Origin: JALYNX01 sp963746905
GTDB taxonomy: Bacteria > Actinomycetota > Acidimicrobiia > Spongiisociales > ZC4RG35
Length of the DNA stretch: 64,000 nucleotides
Direction: 5' to 3'
Assembly: GCA_963746905.1 (NCBI GenBank)
Contig: CAVVCY010000002.1
Location: 331,694-395,693 of the forward strand
Below are positions 26,362 through 36,000 of the stretch, one piece after another. The notes beneath the pieces are model-generated. The model was not told the DNA's origin, searched no databases, and worked only from the letters and a program-made list of their open reading frames with translations. The position numbers were made by a program, and so were the translations under genes. Numbering within the stretch: the stretch's first letter is position 1; the number at the start of each line of letters is the position of its first letter.

Positions 26362-26415
26362 AGGCCCTAGCCCGCCATCCGGCCTGGTTTGACACCCATG
26401 AGACAATGACCCGCT

Positions 26416-28506
26416 ATGCGTGGACGCGACCAGACGTTCCTCTCCGACCTGATCGACCCCGAGGAGCGGGCGATCGAGGCGGTTGTGAGCCGCTATCAGA
26501 AGGTCGCTCCCGCGGTCACCAGGTTCGCCAGAACCCTCGCCAAGAACCCCAACCTTCGGGTCAGGCTCGGCTCGGAGGCGGCCGCCTCCGACGACGAAGT
26601 GGTCTGCGACCCCCGGATCTTCCAGGCCGCCTACACCCGAAATGCCCCGGTCACACCGGACGAGGTGGCGCTCGCATCCGCCCTGCACGAGGTGATGCAC
26701 CTGGTGACGACCAACTTCGACGAGGTTCGTGAGGTCCCGGAGAGCTGGCCGGTCGACCTCGAAAACCCGCCGGACGGTCCGGTCGACCTCCTCACGGCGC
26801 TGGAGCGGACCAACAAGCCCGTTGCTGAGGTCCTCTTCTTCTCCCTCGAGGACGCCCGCCAGGAGCGGCAGGGGCTGTCGGTGTACCCCGGCGCCCGTTC
26901 GGTCCTTGCCGATCTCTACATGTCGTCGTTGTCCCAGGCCATTGCACGATCGGGTGCGCTCAGCCAATTCGTGCTCGGCTGCTTCCTCCTGACCGGCGGA
27001 TATGTGGAACGGGATGTCCTCGAGAAGAGATTCGAGGCGAATGCCGCCATGGCGCTCGACGATGGCTCCGGCCAATGCGAGATGGCCGCCGAGGCCGGCG
27101 ATCCGTGGGAAGTCGCACAACTCGCCCTCGAGCTCGAAGCCATCGCTCGGGCCAACGGGTTGATCTCGGAAGCGCAGTCCAATGACACCCATGCCAAGCG
27201 CCAGATCGCGGCCGAGGCCGAGGCTGAGAAGGCTCGCGACGGTGTAGACGCGGTGCGGATGACCTCGCCGATCCTGGCTGATGCCGACTCCTATCAGGAC
27301 ACGAGGCGCTCGGCCGAGACCCGCTCCGGCCTCTCCGATCGCCGGGGTATCTCGGACATTGCCGGTGAGGATTCCACGGACCAGCTACTTCGGGTCAGCC
27401 AGGCCCCCGACGTGTTCCTCCCGACCGGTCAGGGAGGAAAGGTGGTGGTGACGCCGATCCCGGCGAGCTTTGCTCGCTTCTCAGAAGAGGGACTCGCCTC
27501 CCTGCGCACCGCATCGCGACGCTGGGACGTCGCCCAGCGCAGGGTGTCCGGGGAGCTATTCCCCCTCTTCACGGCAAATCAGCGGCGGGGTCTCCGCTCG
27601 GGGTACGACCAGGGTGACGTTTCGCCGCACGCCGCGCTCTTCATCGGAGCCGGCCTCTACCAGCGTCTCTATGAGCGGAGGGCTGTGCGGACCAGGCGGG
27701 AGTATGCAGTGTCCCTCTTGGTCGACGCCTCCGCCTCGATGCTGAGCCCGAGGCGCAACCCTGGAACCGCATCGTCGTGGGCGATGCCGGCCGCCCTCCT
27801 CGGGGCGTGGACCATGGCTCATCTCTGCGAAGAGCTACAGATCGACTTCGAGGTGGCGCTGTTCAACCGTGGGTTCGCCGCCTCTCCCGATGACACCGAG
27901 CACAGCTACCGGCACAAGCGCTCCTCCGCCGCAGCGGGGCTGAAACAGACTCATGGGACGGCCGCCGACCGTCTCACCTCGACGGTCAATCACTACTTGG
28001 TCAAGCCCTTCGAGAGAAGGTGGCGCGACGCCGAGCCGTCGCTGGCCGGTCTCTTCTACACCGCCGCCGAGCCGAGATCGGCCGCCACGCTTGCCCGCCG
28101 CGACCCGAAGACCTCCCCGCCGGTCTCTCTGTTCGAGAAAGCAGCAAACGTCGACGAGTTCAACGTCATCCACGCCGCCGAGCGAATGGCCCGGCTCGGG
28201 GCCGAGGTGAGGGTCCTCATGGTCCTCGCCGACGGCATGACCCGGGGCTCGGTCGAGGCGCTGGCCAAGTCCGTCGCCGCCGTCGAGAGTGGAGGCACCA
28301 CTGTCATCGGCCTTGGCATCGGTGACCACACGGTCGACGTTGCGTATCGTCGCCACGAGGTCGTGGAGCAGCCCGAAGGGCTGGCCCAGGCCATGATCGA
28401 CGGGACCCGGAGCGCCCTGCGCCGGAGTCTCGCTCTTTGGGGCATGGACACCTGGTGGCTGCGCCCCTCCGCTTACCGACCCAAACAGGAGAAATCCATT
28501 GCCTGA
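26416..28506 (+). CDS. HExxH/von Willebrand factor A protein of the CobT/DUF2201 type
   Basis: The 696-residue protein has an N-terminal metallopeptidase-like segment with HEVMH (His91, Glu92, His95), followed by the LEDARQERQ motif (144-152) typical of CobT-like VWA proteins. A charged middle region leads to a VWA domain with a complete MIDAS start DASAS (437-441) and VLMVLADGMTRG. VWA proteins of this type work with a MoxR/CobS AAA+ partner, usually in metal insertion or protein remodelling. The partner gene follows with an 8-base overlap. No cobalamin or bacteriochlorophyll genes are near, so the client is unknown. Whether the HExxH is a working zinc site is not known. Confidence 0.8.
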   Translation: MRGRDQTFLSDLIDPEERAIEAVVSRYQKVAPAVTRFARTLAKNPNLRVRLGSEAAASDDEVVCDPRIFQAAYTRNAPVTPDEVALASALHEVMHLVTTNFDEVREVPESWPVDLENPPDGPVDLLTALERTNKPVAEVLFFSLEDARQERQGLSVYPGARSVLADLYMSSLSQAIARSGALSQFVLGCFLLTGGYVERDVLEKRFEANAAMALDDGSGQCEMAAEAGDPWEVAQLALELEAIARANGLISEAQSNDTHAKRQIAAEAEAEKARDGVDAVRMTSPILADADSYQDTRRSAETRSGLSDRRGISDIAGEDSTDQLLRVSQAPDVFLPTGQGGKVVVTPIPASFARFSEEGLASLRTASRRWDVAQRRVSGELFPLFTANQRRGLRSGYDQGDVSPHAALFIGAGLYQRLYERRAVRTRREYAVSLLVDASASMLSPRRNPGTASSWAMPAALLGAWTMAHLCEELQIDFEVALFNRGFAASPDDTEHSYRHKRSSAAAGLKQTHGTAADRLTSTVNHYLVKPFERRWRDAEPSLAGLFYTAAEPRSAATLARRDPKTSPPVSLFEKAANVDEFNVIHAAERMARLGAEVRVLMVLADGMTRGSVEALAKSVAAVESGGTTVIGLGIGDHTVDVAYRRHEVVEQPEGLAQAMIDGTRSALRRSLALWGMDTWWLRPSAYRPKQEKSIA

Positions 28507-29488
28507 CACAGCAACCTTCCACGACCCGAGCGGAGAGGGACCGACGATCGAGTTGGCCCGATTCGATATACCCAAAGGCATCGAAGACCGCGACCTTCGG
28601 ATCCGCAAGATCCCGGAGCCGGATCCGTACTACATCGACCTGGGGATGCTCTACCGGTTCGCCCAAATCGAGCAGGCGCGACGCTCCGGTGCCCCGGGGT
28701 TGGTGCCGCTCCACGTCGCGGTGCGAGGCCACATGGGCACCGGCAAGGACCACGACATCGAGCAATTCGCCGCTGCCATGGGCCTCCCCTATTTCCGGAT
28801 CCCGCTGACCGGTGAGGTCCGTGACGTGACCCTGATCGGGTCGACCCGGCTCCAAGGCGACGGCAAAGGTGGGACCGAGAGCCGTTGGGAGGATGGCGAC
28901 ATCACCAGGGCCCTGCGCGGACCGTCGCTGCTCAACCTCTCCGAGTTGAACGCTGCCGGCGCCGAGACCCTGTTCGCCCTCCACGGGCTCCTTGATCGAT
29001 ACGCCGCCCTCGATCTGCCCCATGGAGAGACCGTCGCTCTGCGGGACGACGTGCGGATCTTCGGGACGATGAATCCCACTGACCTCCGTGACTACGCGGG
29101 CACCCAAACCCTGAACAAGGCTTTCGCTGATCGCTGGGTGATCTGGGAGAAGAGCTTCCCCGGCGACGAGCAGGTGCAGGCAATGTTGGCCAGGCGCTAC
29201 CCCGAGCTGAAGTCCGAGTACGTGGAGGCCATCGCCCGGCTGGCGGTCGAGGTCAATGAGTCCTTCGATGCCCAGGACACCGGGGTTCGAGTGGAGACAC
29301 CGCTCTCTCTCCGTTCGATTCTGGACCGGATCCCCACTGGTCTCATCGTCTACCAGAAGGGCCCGGACCCATTGCGCCGCACCTGGGAGGAGTACGTCCT
29401 CCCCCACGTCGACCAGTTCGACCGCGACCACTACGAGACAGTGTGGAATGCGGTGGTGAGGAAAGGCCCCACGGTCAGCCCGTTCTGA
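28499..29488 (+). CDS. MoxR/CobS-like AAA+ protein with altered Walker motifs
   Basis: The 329-residue protein matches the MoxR/CobS AAA+ layout: P-loop region GHMGTGKD (77-84), a Walker B region SLLNLSE (143-149), sensor-1 FGTMNP (188-193), and an arginine-finger region AFADRW (209-214). The Walker A Ser/Thr is replaced by Asp84, and the Walker B Asp is replaced by Ser148, although Glu149 is kept. Both replaced residues normally hold the magnesium ion. The TTG start at 28499 overlaps the end of the VWA gene, so the two are co-translated. It may be a weak or inactive ATPase that still forms a ring. Family-wide conservation of these changes is not known to me. Confidence 0.8.
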   Translation: MPDTATFHDPSGEGPTIELARFDIPKGIEDRDLRIRKIPEPDPYYIDLGMLYRFAQIEQARRSGAPGLVPLHVAVRGHMGTGKDHDIEQFAAAMGLPYFRIPLTGEVRDVTLIGSTRLQGDGKGGTESRWEDGDITRALRGPSLLNLSELNAAGAETLFALHGLLDRYAALDLPHGETVALRDDVRIFGTMNPTDLRDYAGTQTLNKAFADRWVIWEKSFPGDEQVQAMLARRYPELKSEYVEAIARLAVEVNESFDAQDTGVRVETPLSLRSILDRIPTGLIVYQKGPDPLRRTWEEYVLPHVDQFDRDHYETVWNAVVRKGPTVSPF

Positions 29489-29499
29489 CCGCGTTTCTT

Positions 29500-29560
29500 C
29501 CCCCAGTGAGAGAAGCGAGCGTTGGGGGGAGTACCGCCGCAGGCGGGGAGGGGGGCCACC
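29500..29560. repeat. Dispersed palindromic element, intergenic copy
   Basis: This copy lies in the 102-base gap between the AAA+ gene and the LOG-family gene. It has the same order as unit C in the E2 gene: a CCCCCAGTGA...TTGGGGGGAG palindrome, then a small hairpin at 29534-29546 (CCGCC-GCA-GGCGG), then a G run. The small stem differs from the three E2 copies at both sides together, so pairing is kept. Confidence 0.8.
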
Positions 29561-29590
29561 CCGACGCGGGGCCGTATATCGTCGCCTCTC

Positions 29591-30673
29591 ATGCCCTACG
29601 ACCTCGGCAAGCCAGAGCTCGACCAGCAAGTGCGGGAACTCGTCGCCGCCACCTCGAGCAACGAAAACGAGGAGCTCATCGCCGAGTTGATGACGACGGT
29701 CCTCAAACTGCATCGGGACGGAGCCAGCAGGGCTGACCTGCGAATGATGAACACCGCCCTCAAGGAGATGCGCTACTCGAACCTGGTGTTCTCCCGTCAC
29801 CGCGAGCCCAAGGTCACCATTTATGGGTCGGCCCGACTCAGCGAGCAGGATCCCAACTATCAGCTCGCCGAGGACTTCGCGGCGAGGATCGTGACCAAAG
29901 GATGGGGAGTGATCACCGGTGCCGGGCCCGGGATCATGGAAGCCGGCACCCGCGGCGCCGGCCCGGACCGATCGTACGGGGTCAACATCAGGCTGCCTTT
30001 CGAAGCCGCACCCAACCGCTATCTCGACGAAACCCGGACCGTCAATTTCAAGTACTTCTTCACCCGCAAGCTCGCCTTCGTCAAGGAGTCACACGCGTTC
30101 GCCATCCTTCCGGGCGGTTGGGGGACCCTCGACGAGGCGTTCGAGCTCCTGACATTGATCCAAACCGGGAAGAGCGACCTGCACCCGATCGTCCTTCTGG
30201 AGGCACCGGGCACTGGCTACTGGGCCCCGATGATCGAATTCATCGAGGATCGCCAGTTGGAGAGTGGGTTGATCTCCCCAAGCGACATGGCTCTCTTCTT
30301 TCACACCCACGACCCGATCGAGGCGTGCGAGCACATCTGGCACTTCTACGCCAACTACCAGTCACAGCGTTATGCCGGTGGGCGCCTCTTCCTGCGCCTG
30401 GCGCGCGGGCCTGACGACGCCCAACTAGAGGCGCTGAACGAAGAGTTCGGGGACATCGTGGTCGAGGGCGAGATCGAGCGAGCGGAGCCTTCGCAGCCCG
30501 AGATCAGCGACGGTGACTCGTTAGAATCAGATCGGATCGCATTTGTCTTCGATCGGCGTCAATTTGGGCGTCTCCGCCAGCTGATCGACCACCTCAACGA
30601 CCTGGTGGTGACGCCAGAGTCCTTCGAATTGCCCGAGCCGATGACCGAGGAGCAAGCGGAAAGACCCTGGTGA
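29591..30673 (+). CDS. LOG-family / TIGR00730-type Rossmann-fold protein
   Basis: The core of the 360-residue protein carries the LOG signatures VTIYGSARL, GWGVITGAGPGIMEAGTRGAG and LPGGWGTLDEAFE, the PGGxGTxxE nucleotide-site motif. Related enzymes release the base from nucleoside 5'-monophosphates (cytokinin-activating type), but many bacterial ones are nucleotide hydrolases of unknown role. This is the long form, with a helical N-terminal extension of about 75 residues and an acidic C-terminal part. The ATG at 29591 gives MPYDLGKPELDQQV. The palindromic element at 29500 lies just upstream. Confidence 0.88.
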   Translation: MPYDLGKPELDQQVRELVAATSSNENEELIAELMTTVLKLHRDGASRADLRMMNTALKEMRYSNLVFSRHREPKVTIYGSARLSEQDPNYQLAEDFAARIVTKGWGVITGAGPGIMEAGTRGAGPDRSYGVNIRLPFEAAPNRYLDETRTVNFKYFFTRKLAFVKESHAFAILPGGWGTLDEAFELLTLIQTGKSDLHPIVLLEAPGTGYWAPMIEFIEDRQLESGLISPSDMALFFHTHDPIEACEHIWHFYANYQSQRYAGGRLFLRLARGPDDAQLEALNEEFGDIVVEGEIERAEPSQPEISDGDSLESDRIAFVFDRRQFGRLRQLIDHLNDLVVTPESFELPEPMTEEQAERPW

Positions 30674-30723
30674 GAGGTTGTTTCGCCTGGGAATAGCTTG
30701 CGGGGGGCTACTACCATTGGAAC

Positions 30724-31455
30724 GTGCGAGACATCCTTTCCGACCTGGTGGCCGAACAGCAGTTCCTCGATCAGTCCCTGCAAAGGATCCCGATCAAGAT
30801 CTGGGACATGGTCACCCCATCGAAGCCATGGACTGTTCGCGACACCATCGCACACCTGGCCGACTTCGAAGAGCTGGCTGCCGACAGCATCGCCGGGGGA
30901 AACATGATCCAGCGTTGGCAGAATGCCTCCGACCTCGATGCCCTGCGCAAAGAGGCGATCAAGAAGGGTCGCGGTATGCGCCCCCAGGATGTGATCGAAT
31001 GGTGGCGTGGAGGCCGAGCCAAGGTCGTTGAACCGCTCTCTCACATGGGTGCGGAGTCGAGGATCGATTGGATCGACGGGGATATGAGCGCCCGCACTTT
31101 TGCCACCTACCGTCTCATGGAGACCTGGGCTCACGGCCTGGATATCTATGCCACCCTCGGCCTCGAGGTAGAGGACACCAGCCGGATCCGGCACGTCTGC
31201 TGGCTTGGCTGGAAGACCCTCCCCCATGCATTCAAGGAGGCTGGCGAGGACTACGAGCCGGTCCGTGTCGAGGTGATCGGCCCCGGGTATGCCAAGTGGG
31301 TATATGGCCCTGTCGAGACCAACCAGGTGATCAAAGGGTCCGCCTCGGAATGGGCCCGGGTTGCGGTGCGCAGGACCAAGGCAGCATCAACCCGGCTGAA
31401 GTACGAAGGCGAATACGCCAGAAAAGCTCTCCAGGTAGCCAAGGCCTATCTGTGA
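30724..31455 (+). CDS. DinB/MDMPI-like protein of the TIGR03084 family
   Basis: The 243-residue protein has the DinB-type helix bundle with a His in DTIAHLADFEE and a second metal-ligand region METWAHGLDIY. TIGR03084 proteins are related to mycothiol-dependent maleylpyruvate isomerase, and such proteins occur in actinobacteria that make mycothiol. Exact reaction unknown. The GTG start at 30724 follows a 50-base gap. Its stop overlaps the next gene as GTGA, so the two are likely cotranscribed. Confidence 0.85.
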   Translation: MRDILSDLVAEQQFLDQSLQRIPIKIWDMVTPSKPWTVRDTIAHLADFEELAADSIAGGNMIQRWQNASDLDALRKEAIKKGRGMRPQDVIEWWRGGRAKVVEPLSHMGAESRIDWIDGDMSARTFATYRLMETWAHGLDIYATLGLEVEDTSRIRHVCWLGWKTLPHAFKEAGEDYEPVRVEVIGPGYAKWVYGPVETNQVIKGSASEWARVAVRRTKAASTRLKYEGEYARKALQVAKAYL

Positions 31456-32243
31456 GTGGGCTTCCCCACCTGGTGGGGATGGTTCATCTTCTCCCGCTCC
31501 CGGGAGCGCCTCGTTTCAAAGGATCGATGAGCGAGGTGCTCGACGCCGCAGTCTCCGACGCCTCCACTCTCCACGATGCCGGATTCCCAGCCCTTCTGGT
31601 CGAGAACTTCGGTGACGCCCCATTTCGGGCCGATCGAGTCGATCCAGAAACCGTTGCCGCGCTGACGGTCGCGGTCGAGGCAGTGATGCATGCCACCGCC
31701 CTTCCCGTAGGCGTCAACGTGCTGCGCAACGATGCAATGAGCGCACTCGGCATCGCAGCCGTCACCGGCGCATCGTTGATCCGTGTGAATGTGCTCACCG
31801 GTGTCATGAACACGGATCAGGGCCCGATCGTCGGGCGTGCGGCGGAACTGCTTCGGAAGCGACGCGAATTCGGTGTCGACGTCGAGATCTGGGCGGACGT
31901 CATGGTGAAGCACGCCGCCCCGCCGCCTGGCCTGGAACCGGGGCAGGCTGCCCTCGACACCGTTGAGCGGGGCCTCGCCGACGCGGTGATCGTGTCCGGA
32001 TCGGGGACAGGTGCCGAGCCGGACGTCGAAGTGGCGAGAGAGATCCGCGCCGCGCTTCCCAAGGGAATGCGGGTCGTCATCGGATCAGGCGCCAACGTCG
32101 GAAACCTCGCTCGCCTGGTGGACCTCGCCGACACGTTGATCGTCGGGTCAGGTGTCAAAGTCGACAACGACCCGAGCAATCGAGTCGACCCCCTCAGGGC
32201 CATGGCCTTCGTGGAGGCCGCCGCCGGCCACGGCCTCCTCTAG
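31452..32243 (+). CDS. BtpA/SgcQ-family TIM-barrel protein
   Basis: The 263-residue protein has LVGMVHLLPLPGAPRF at the N-terminus, LLVENFGDAPF, RVNVLTGVMNTDQGPIVGRAAELLR and VIGSGANVGNLARLVDLADTLIVGSGVK, of which the phosphate-binding end is characteristic. BtpA was linked to photosystem I stability in cyanobacteria, but most members have no known reaction and are probably sugar-phosphate-type enzymes. The GTG at 31452 overlaps the previous stop. After it, 32244-32357 is the leader of the HD-GYP gene. Confidence 0.85.
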   Translation: MSGLPHLVGMVHLLPLPGAPRFKGSMSEVLDAAVSDASTLHDAGFPALLVENFGDAPFRADRVDPETVAALTVAVEAVMHATALPVGVNVLRNDAMSALGIAAVTGASLIRVNVLTGVMNTDQGPIVGRAAELLRKRREFGVDVEIWADVMVKHAAPPPGLEPGQAALDTVERGLADAVIVSGSGTGAEPDVEVAREIRAALPKGMRVVIGSGANVGNLARLVDLADTLIVGSGVKVDNDPSNRVDPLRAMAFVEAAAGHGLL

Positions 32244-32357
32244 CTGTCGATAGGTCTAGCGCACTAGGCAAAAGGATTAGTCCCGTCGACCCATACCCCC
32301 GAGGGCAAATCCGGGCAGACTTCGCATGTGGTACGGACGACGCGGGATTGGTGAGTC
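32244..32357 (+). promoter_or_regulatory. Leader of the HD-GYP gene with small inverted repeats
   Basis: The 114-base gap starts with CTAGCGCACTAG (an inverted repeat at about 32255-32266). Shortly after comes GGATTAGTCC, another inverted repeat (about 32274-32283). I could not match it to a c-di-GMP riboswitch. It may carry an operator or a structured 5' leader. Confidence 0.3.
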
Positions 32358-32936
32358 ATGCTCAGGGATCTGCCCAACGACATTTTGATCAAGGTCATGG
32401 AGGACGTCATTGAAGACCTCCACGGCCATGTGCATCGGGTGTCGGACCTCGCAGTAGATCTCGGATCCGGTCTGGACCTCGGAGAAGACGACCTCGACCG
32501 CCTTGCGCTGGCCGGGATCCTTCACGATGTCGGCAAGATCCACCTCGACCCCGGGATCCTCGGCAAGCCCGGCCCGCTCGACGAGAACGAGCGTGAGCTG
32601 ATGCAACGTCACCCCGAGCTCGGGTTCGCGATGACCCGTAACCGACTCGACCCCAAGGTCGCCGAAGCCATCCTCTACCACCACGAGCGCTTCGACGGCA
32701 CCGGCTATCCATTCGGGCTCGTTGGCGTGGAAATCCCGATTCTGTCCAGGATCGTCCTCGTCGCCGACGCCTTCGACGCCATGACCTCGACCCGGGCCTA
32801 TCAGCCGGCACTTCCGGTCTCCTTCGCGGTCAACGAGATCCGCAAGCACACCGGCACCCAATTCGACCCGGCCGTGGTCGAGATCTTCCTCGAGCTGGCA
32901 GCCGTGGAGCGTCTGCCACTCGTGATGAGCGCCTAG
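32358..32936 (+). CDS. HD-GYP domain phosphodiesterase (stand-alone)
   Basis: The 192-residue protein is a single HD-GYP domain with HDVGK (His56, Asp57), MQRHPELG, YHHERFDGTGYP (GYP 116-118), and DAFDAMTSTRAYQPAL. All metal ligands and the GYP motif are present, so it may hydrolyse cyclic di-GMP. It lacks a receiver, PAS or GAF domain, and no cyclase is nearby. It is followed by the dispersed palindrome at 32945-32991. Confidence 0.92.
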   Translation: MLRDLPNDILIKVMEDVIEDLHGHVHRVSDLAVDLGSGLDLGEDDLDRLALAGILHDVGKIHLDPGILGKPGPLDENERELMQRHPELGFAMTRNRLDPKVAEAILYHHERFDGTGYPFGLVGVEIPILSRIVLVADAFDAMTSTRAYQPALPVSFAVNEIRKHTGTQFDPAVVEIFLELAAVERLPLVMSA

Positions 32937-32944
32937 CCACCCAG

Positions 32945-32991
32945 TAATTGTGACCCACAGGGGTCACATACGGACCTGTGGCACCCAATTA
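32945..32991. repeat. TAATTG...CAATTA palindromic element, copy 1
   Basis: A 47-base inverted repeat begins TAATTG and ends CCCAATTA, with CCACAGG and CCTGTGG as inner arms and a short loop. It matches the element at 53679-53723, especially over CGGACCTGTGG and CCCAATTA. It sits directly after the HD-GYP gene, where it could serve as a terminator, 42 bases before the Lhr gene. Confidence 0.75.
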
Positions 32992-33032
32992 CGGGTGCGA
33001 ACTCTGTCCTTCTCTCCTGATACCTTCCCGGT

Positions 33033-36000
33033 GTGGACCCACTCGCAGGTTTCAACCCGGCAACCCGCACCTGGTTCGAGGCATCTTTCGCCGAGCCGAC
33101 GCCGGCCCAGCAACTTGGCTGGCCTGCGATCGCTGGCGGCGCCCACACTCTGATCCACGCCCCAACCGGCTCCGGCAAGACGCTGGCCGCCTTCCTCTGG
33201 ACCCTCGACCGTCTCCTCTCCGAGCCCCAGCCGGAAAGGTCGGCTCGCTGTCGGGTCCTCTACATCTCGCCACTCAAGGCCCTGGCCCATGACGTCGAGC
33301 GCAACCTTCGCGCCCCCCTCGCAGGGATCCGCCATGCCTCCCAGCGCCTCCTGCCCGAGCCGCTGCCCGAGCTCGAGACCTTCCTCCGGACCGGCGACAC
33401 CCCTGCCGAGGACCGGCGGCGCATGCAGCGCCAACCGCCTGACATCCTGATCACCACCCCGGAATCCCTCTATCTGATCCTCACCTCGGCCACGCGCTCC
33501 ATTCTCGAACCTGTTCGCTGGGTGATCGTGGACGAGGTGCACGCCATCGCCGGCACCAAGCGCGGCGCTCACCTGGCTCTGTCCCTCGAGCGACTCGAGG
33601 AGATAACCGAGGTGGCGCCACAACGCATCGGCCTCTCGGCAACCCAGCGCCCGCTGGAGACGATTGCGCGCTTCCTCGGCGGTGGAACCAACGACAGCGG
33701 AGTTTGGGCCGCCCGCCCGGTGACGATCATCGACGTCCCCCACACCCGTGAGCTGGACATCGAGATCGTGGTGCCGGTCGAGGACATGACCGAGCCTGGG
33801 ACTCCGGATCCCCTCGACCCCGACCGTGCACCTTCCAGGTCGATATGGCCGGCGGTGTACCCCAAACTGCTCGAAGCGATCAGAGCGCACAACAGCACCA
33901 TCGTCTTTGCCAATTCACGACGGCTTGCCGAGAGGATCTGCTCCGAGGTGAACAACCTCGCCGGCGAGGAGATCGCCCGAGCGCACCACGGGTCGGTCTC
34001 GAGGGAGCACCGTCTCCAGATCGAGGACGCCCTGAAGCGTGGCGAGCTGCGAGCTGTCGTCGCCACTTCTTCACTCGAGCTGGGGATCGACATGGGGGCC
34101 GTCGACCTGGTCATCCAGGTTGAAGCACCGATCTCGGTCGCATCGGGGCTGCAGCGTGTCGGCCGTTCCGGGCATCAAGTTGGCGGCGTATCCAAGGCCA
34201 AGGTGTTCCCCAAATACCGGGGGGATCTCCTGGTGGCCACGGTTCTCACCGCTGAGATGGCCAAGAGAAACGTGGAGAGCACACGGATTCCGGCGAACCC
34301 GATCGACGTACTCGCCCAACAGATCGTGGCGGAGGTAGTCAGCCGGGACACAACGGCCGATCGGCTCTTCGACCTGACCCGGAGGGCCGCTCCTTACTCC
34401 GAGTTGAGCAGGAGCGTCTTCGACGCCACTCTGGACATGCTGGCCGGCCGGTACCCATCTGACCTCTTCGCAGAGCTTCGGCCCCGGATCAACTGGGATC
34501 GGGTGAGTGGCGAGGTCACCCCCCGCCCTGGCTCGAGGCAATTGGCGGTCACCAATCCGGGGACCATCCCCGACCGAGGCCTCTATCGCGTTGTCTTGCC
34601 CGACGGGAGCCGCGTGGGAGAGCTCGACGAGGAAATGGTCTACGAGTCCCGGGAGGGCGACAGCTTCCTGCTCGGCTCCAGCTCGTGGCGGATCACCCAG
34701 ATCACCCATGATCGGGTGGAGGTAGTTCCGGCGCCCGCTGACACCGCGGCTCGGATGCCCTTCTGGCACGGAGACTCACTCGGACGCTCCCTGGAGACGG
34801 GGAAGGCTGTTGGCCGGTTCGTTCGGGACACCTCCAGGCTCGATCCCGAAGTGGCGGAGGACGTGCTGATCACCACCCATCATCTTGACGCCCGCGCTGC
34901 CGCCAACCTGGTCGCCTACCTGGCCGAGGAGAAGCAAGCGACGGGTCTTCTGGCCACTGACCAGACCATCATCTTCGAGAGGTTCCGTGACGAGATCGGC
35001 GACTGGCGGCTGGTAATGCTCTCCCCGCTCGGGGCTCGGGTCCACGCCCCATGGGCGATGGCACTCCGGCATCGCTTCCGCGCCAGATACGGCACCGATG
35101 TCGACGTCATCTGGTCGGACGATGGGATCGCCTTCCGATTCCCGGACTCCGACGAGCCGCCAAATACAGCCGACATGATGTTGGAGCCCGATGAAGTGGA
35201 GCCTCTGCTCATCGAACATCTCGGGGACACCGCACTCTTCGCCGCCAGATTCCGCGAGGCGGCAGGGCGCTCCCTACTGCTCCCGCGGCGCCGGCCCAAC
35301 CAACGGACCCCGCTTTGGCTGCAGCGACGGCGCTCGGCCGACCTGCTAAATGTCGCCCGCCAATTCGGGACGTTCCCCATGATTCTCGAGGTCTATCGGG
35401 AAATCCTTCAGGACGACTTCGACCTCGCCGGGCTGCAATCGGTTCTGACCGACATCCGCTCGCGGCGGATTCGGGTCGCTGAAGTCGAGACCGACGGCCC
35501 AAGCCCATTCGCGTCCTCTCTCCTGTTCTCCTTCGTGGCCGCCTACCTGTACGAAGCCGACGCCCCGATCGCCGAACGCCGGGCCGCGGCCCTCACCCTC
35601 GACCGTGAATTGCTTCGGGAGCTGCTCGGGGAGGGTGACCTGCGAGAACTGATCGATCCCGAGGTGGTGGCTGCAGTCGAATTGGAACTCCAGCATCTCA
35701 CCGATGGGCGCCGGGCCATGCACCCTGATGCGATCCACGACCTGCTCAGGGATCTCGGGCCCCTTGGCACGACAGACATCGAGGTCCGAAGCACTGGTGT
35801 TGATGTCGCAGCAGCGCTGGAAGCACTGGAGTCGGCCCGACGAATCGTTGACATTGTGATCAATGGCGAACCGAGGTGGGCCGCAGCAGAAGATGTCTCC
35901 CGACTCCGCGACGGGCTCGGGGTCCCTCCCCCACTCGGGGTCGCCCACGTGTTCCTGGAGGCGGTAGCCGACCCCCTTGGTGACCTAATCGGTCGCTATG

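Noticed and set aside
28304..29800. Open frame of 498 codons on the minus strand
   Set aside because: It spans the reverse of the AAA+ gene, the palindromic element and the start of the LOG gene; not a plausible gene.
32244..32357. Cyclic di-GMP (GEMM) riboswitch before the HD-GYP gene
   Set aside because: The conserved GEMM core and tetraloop-receptor arrangement are not visible; only two short inverted repeats are present.
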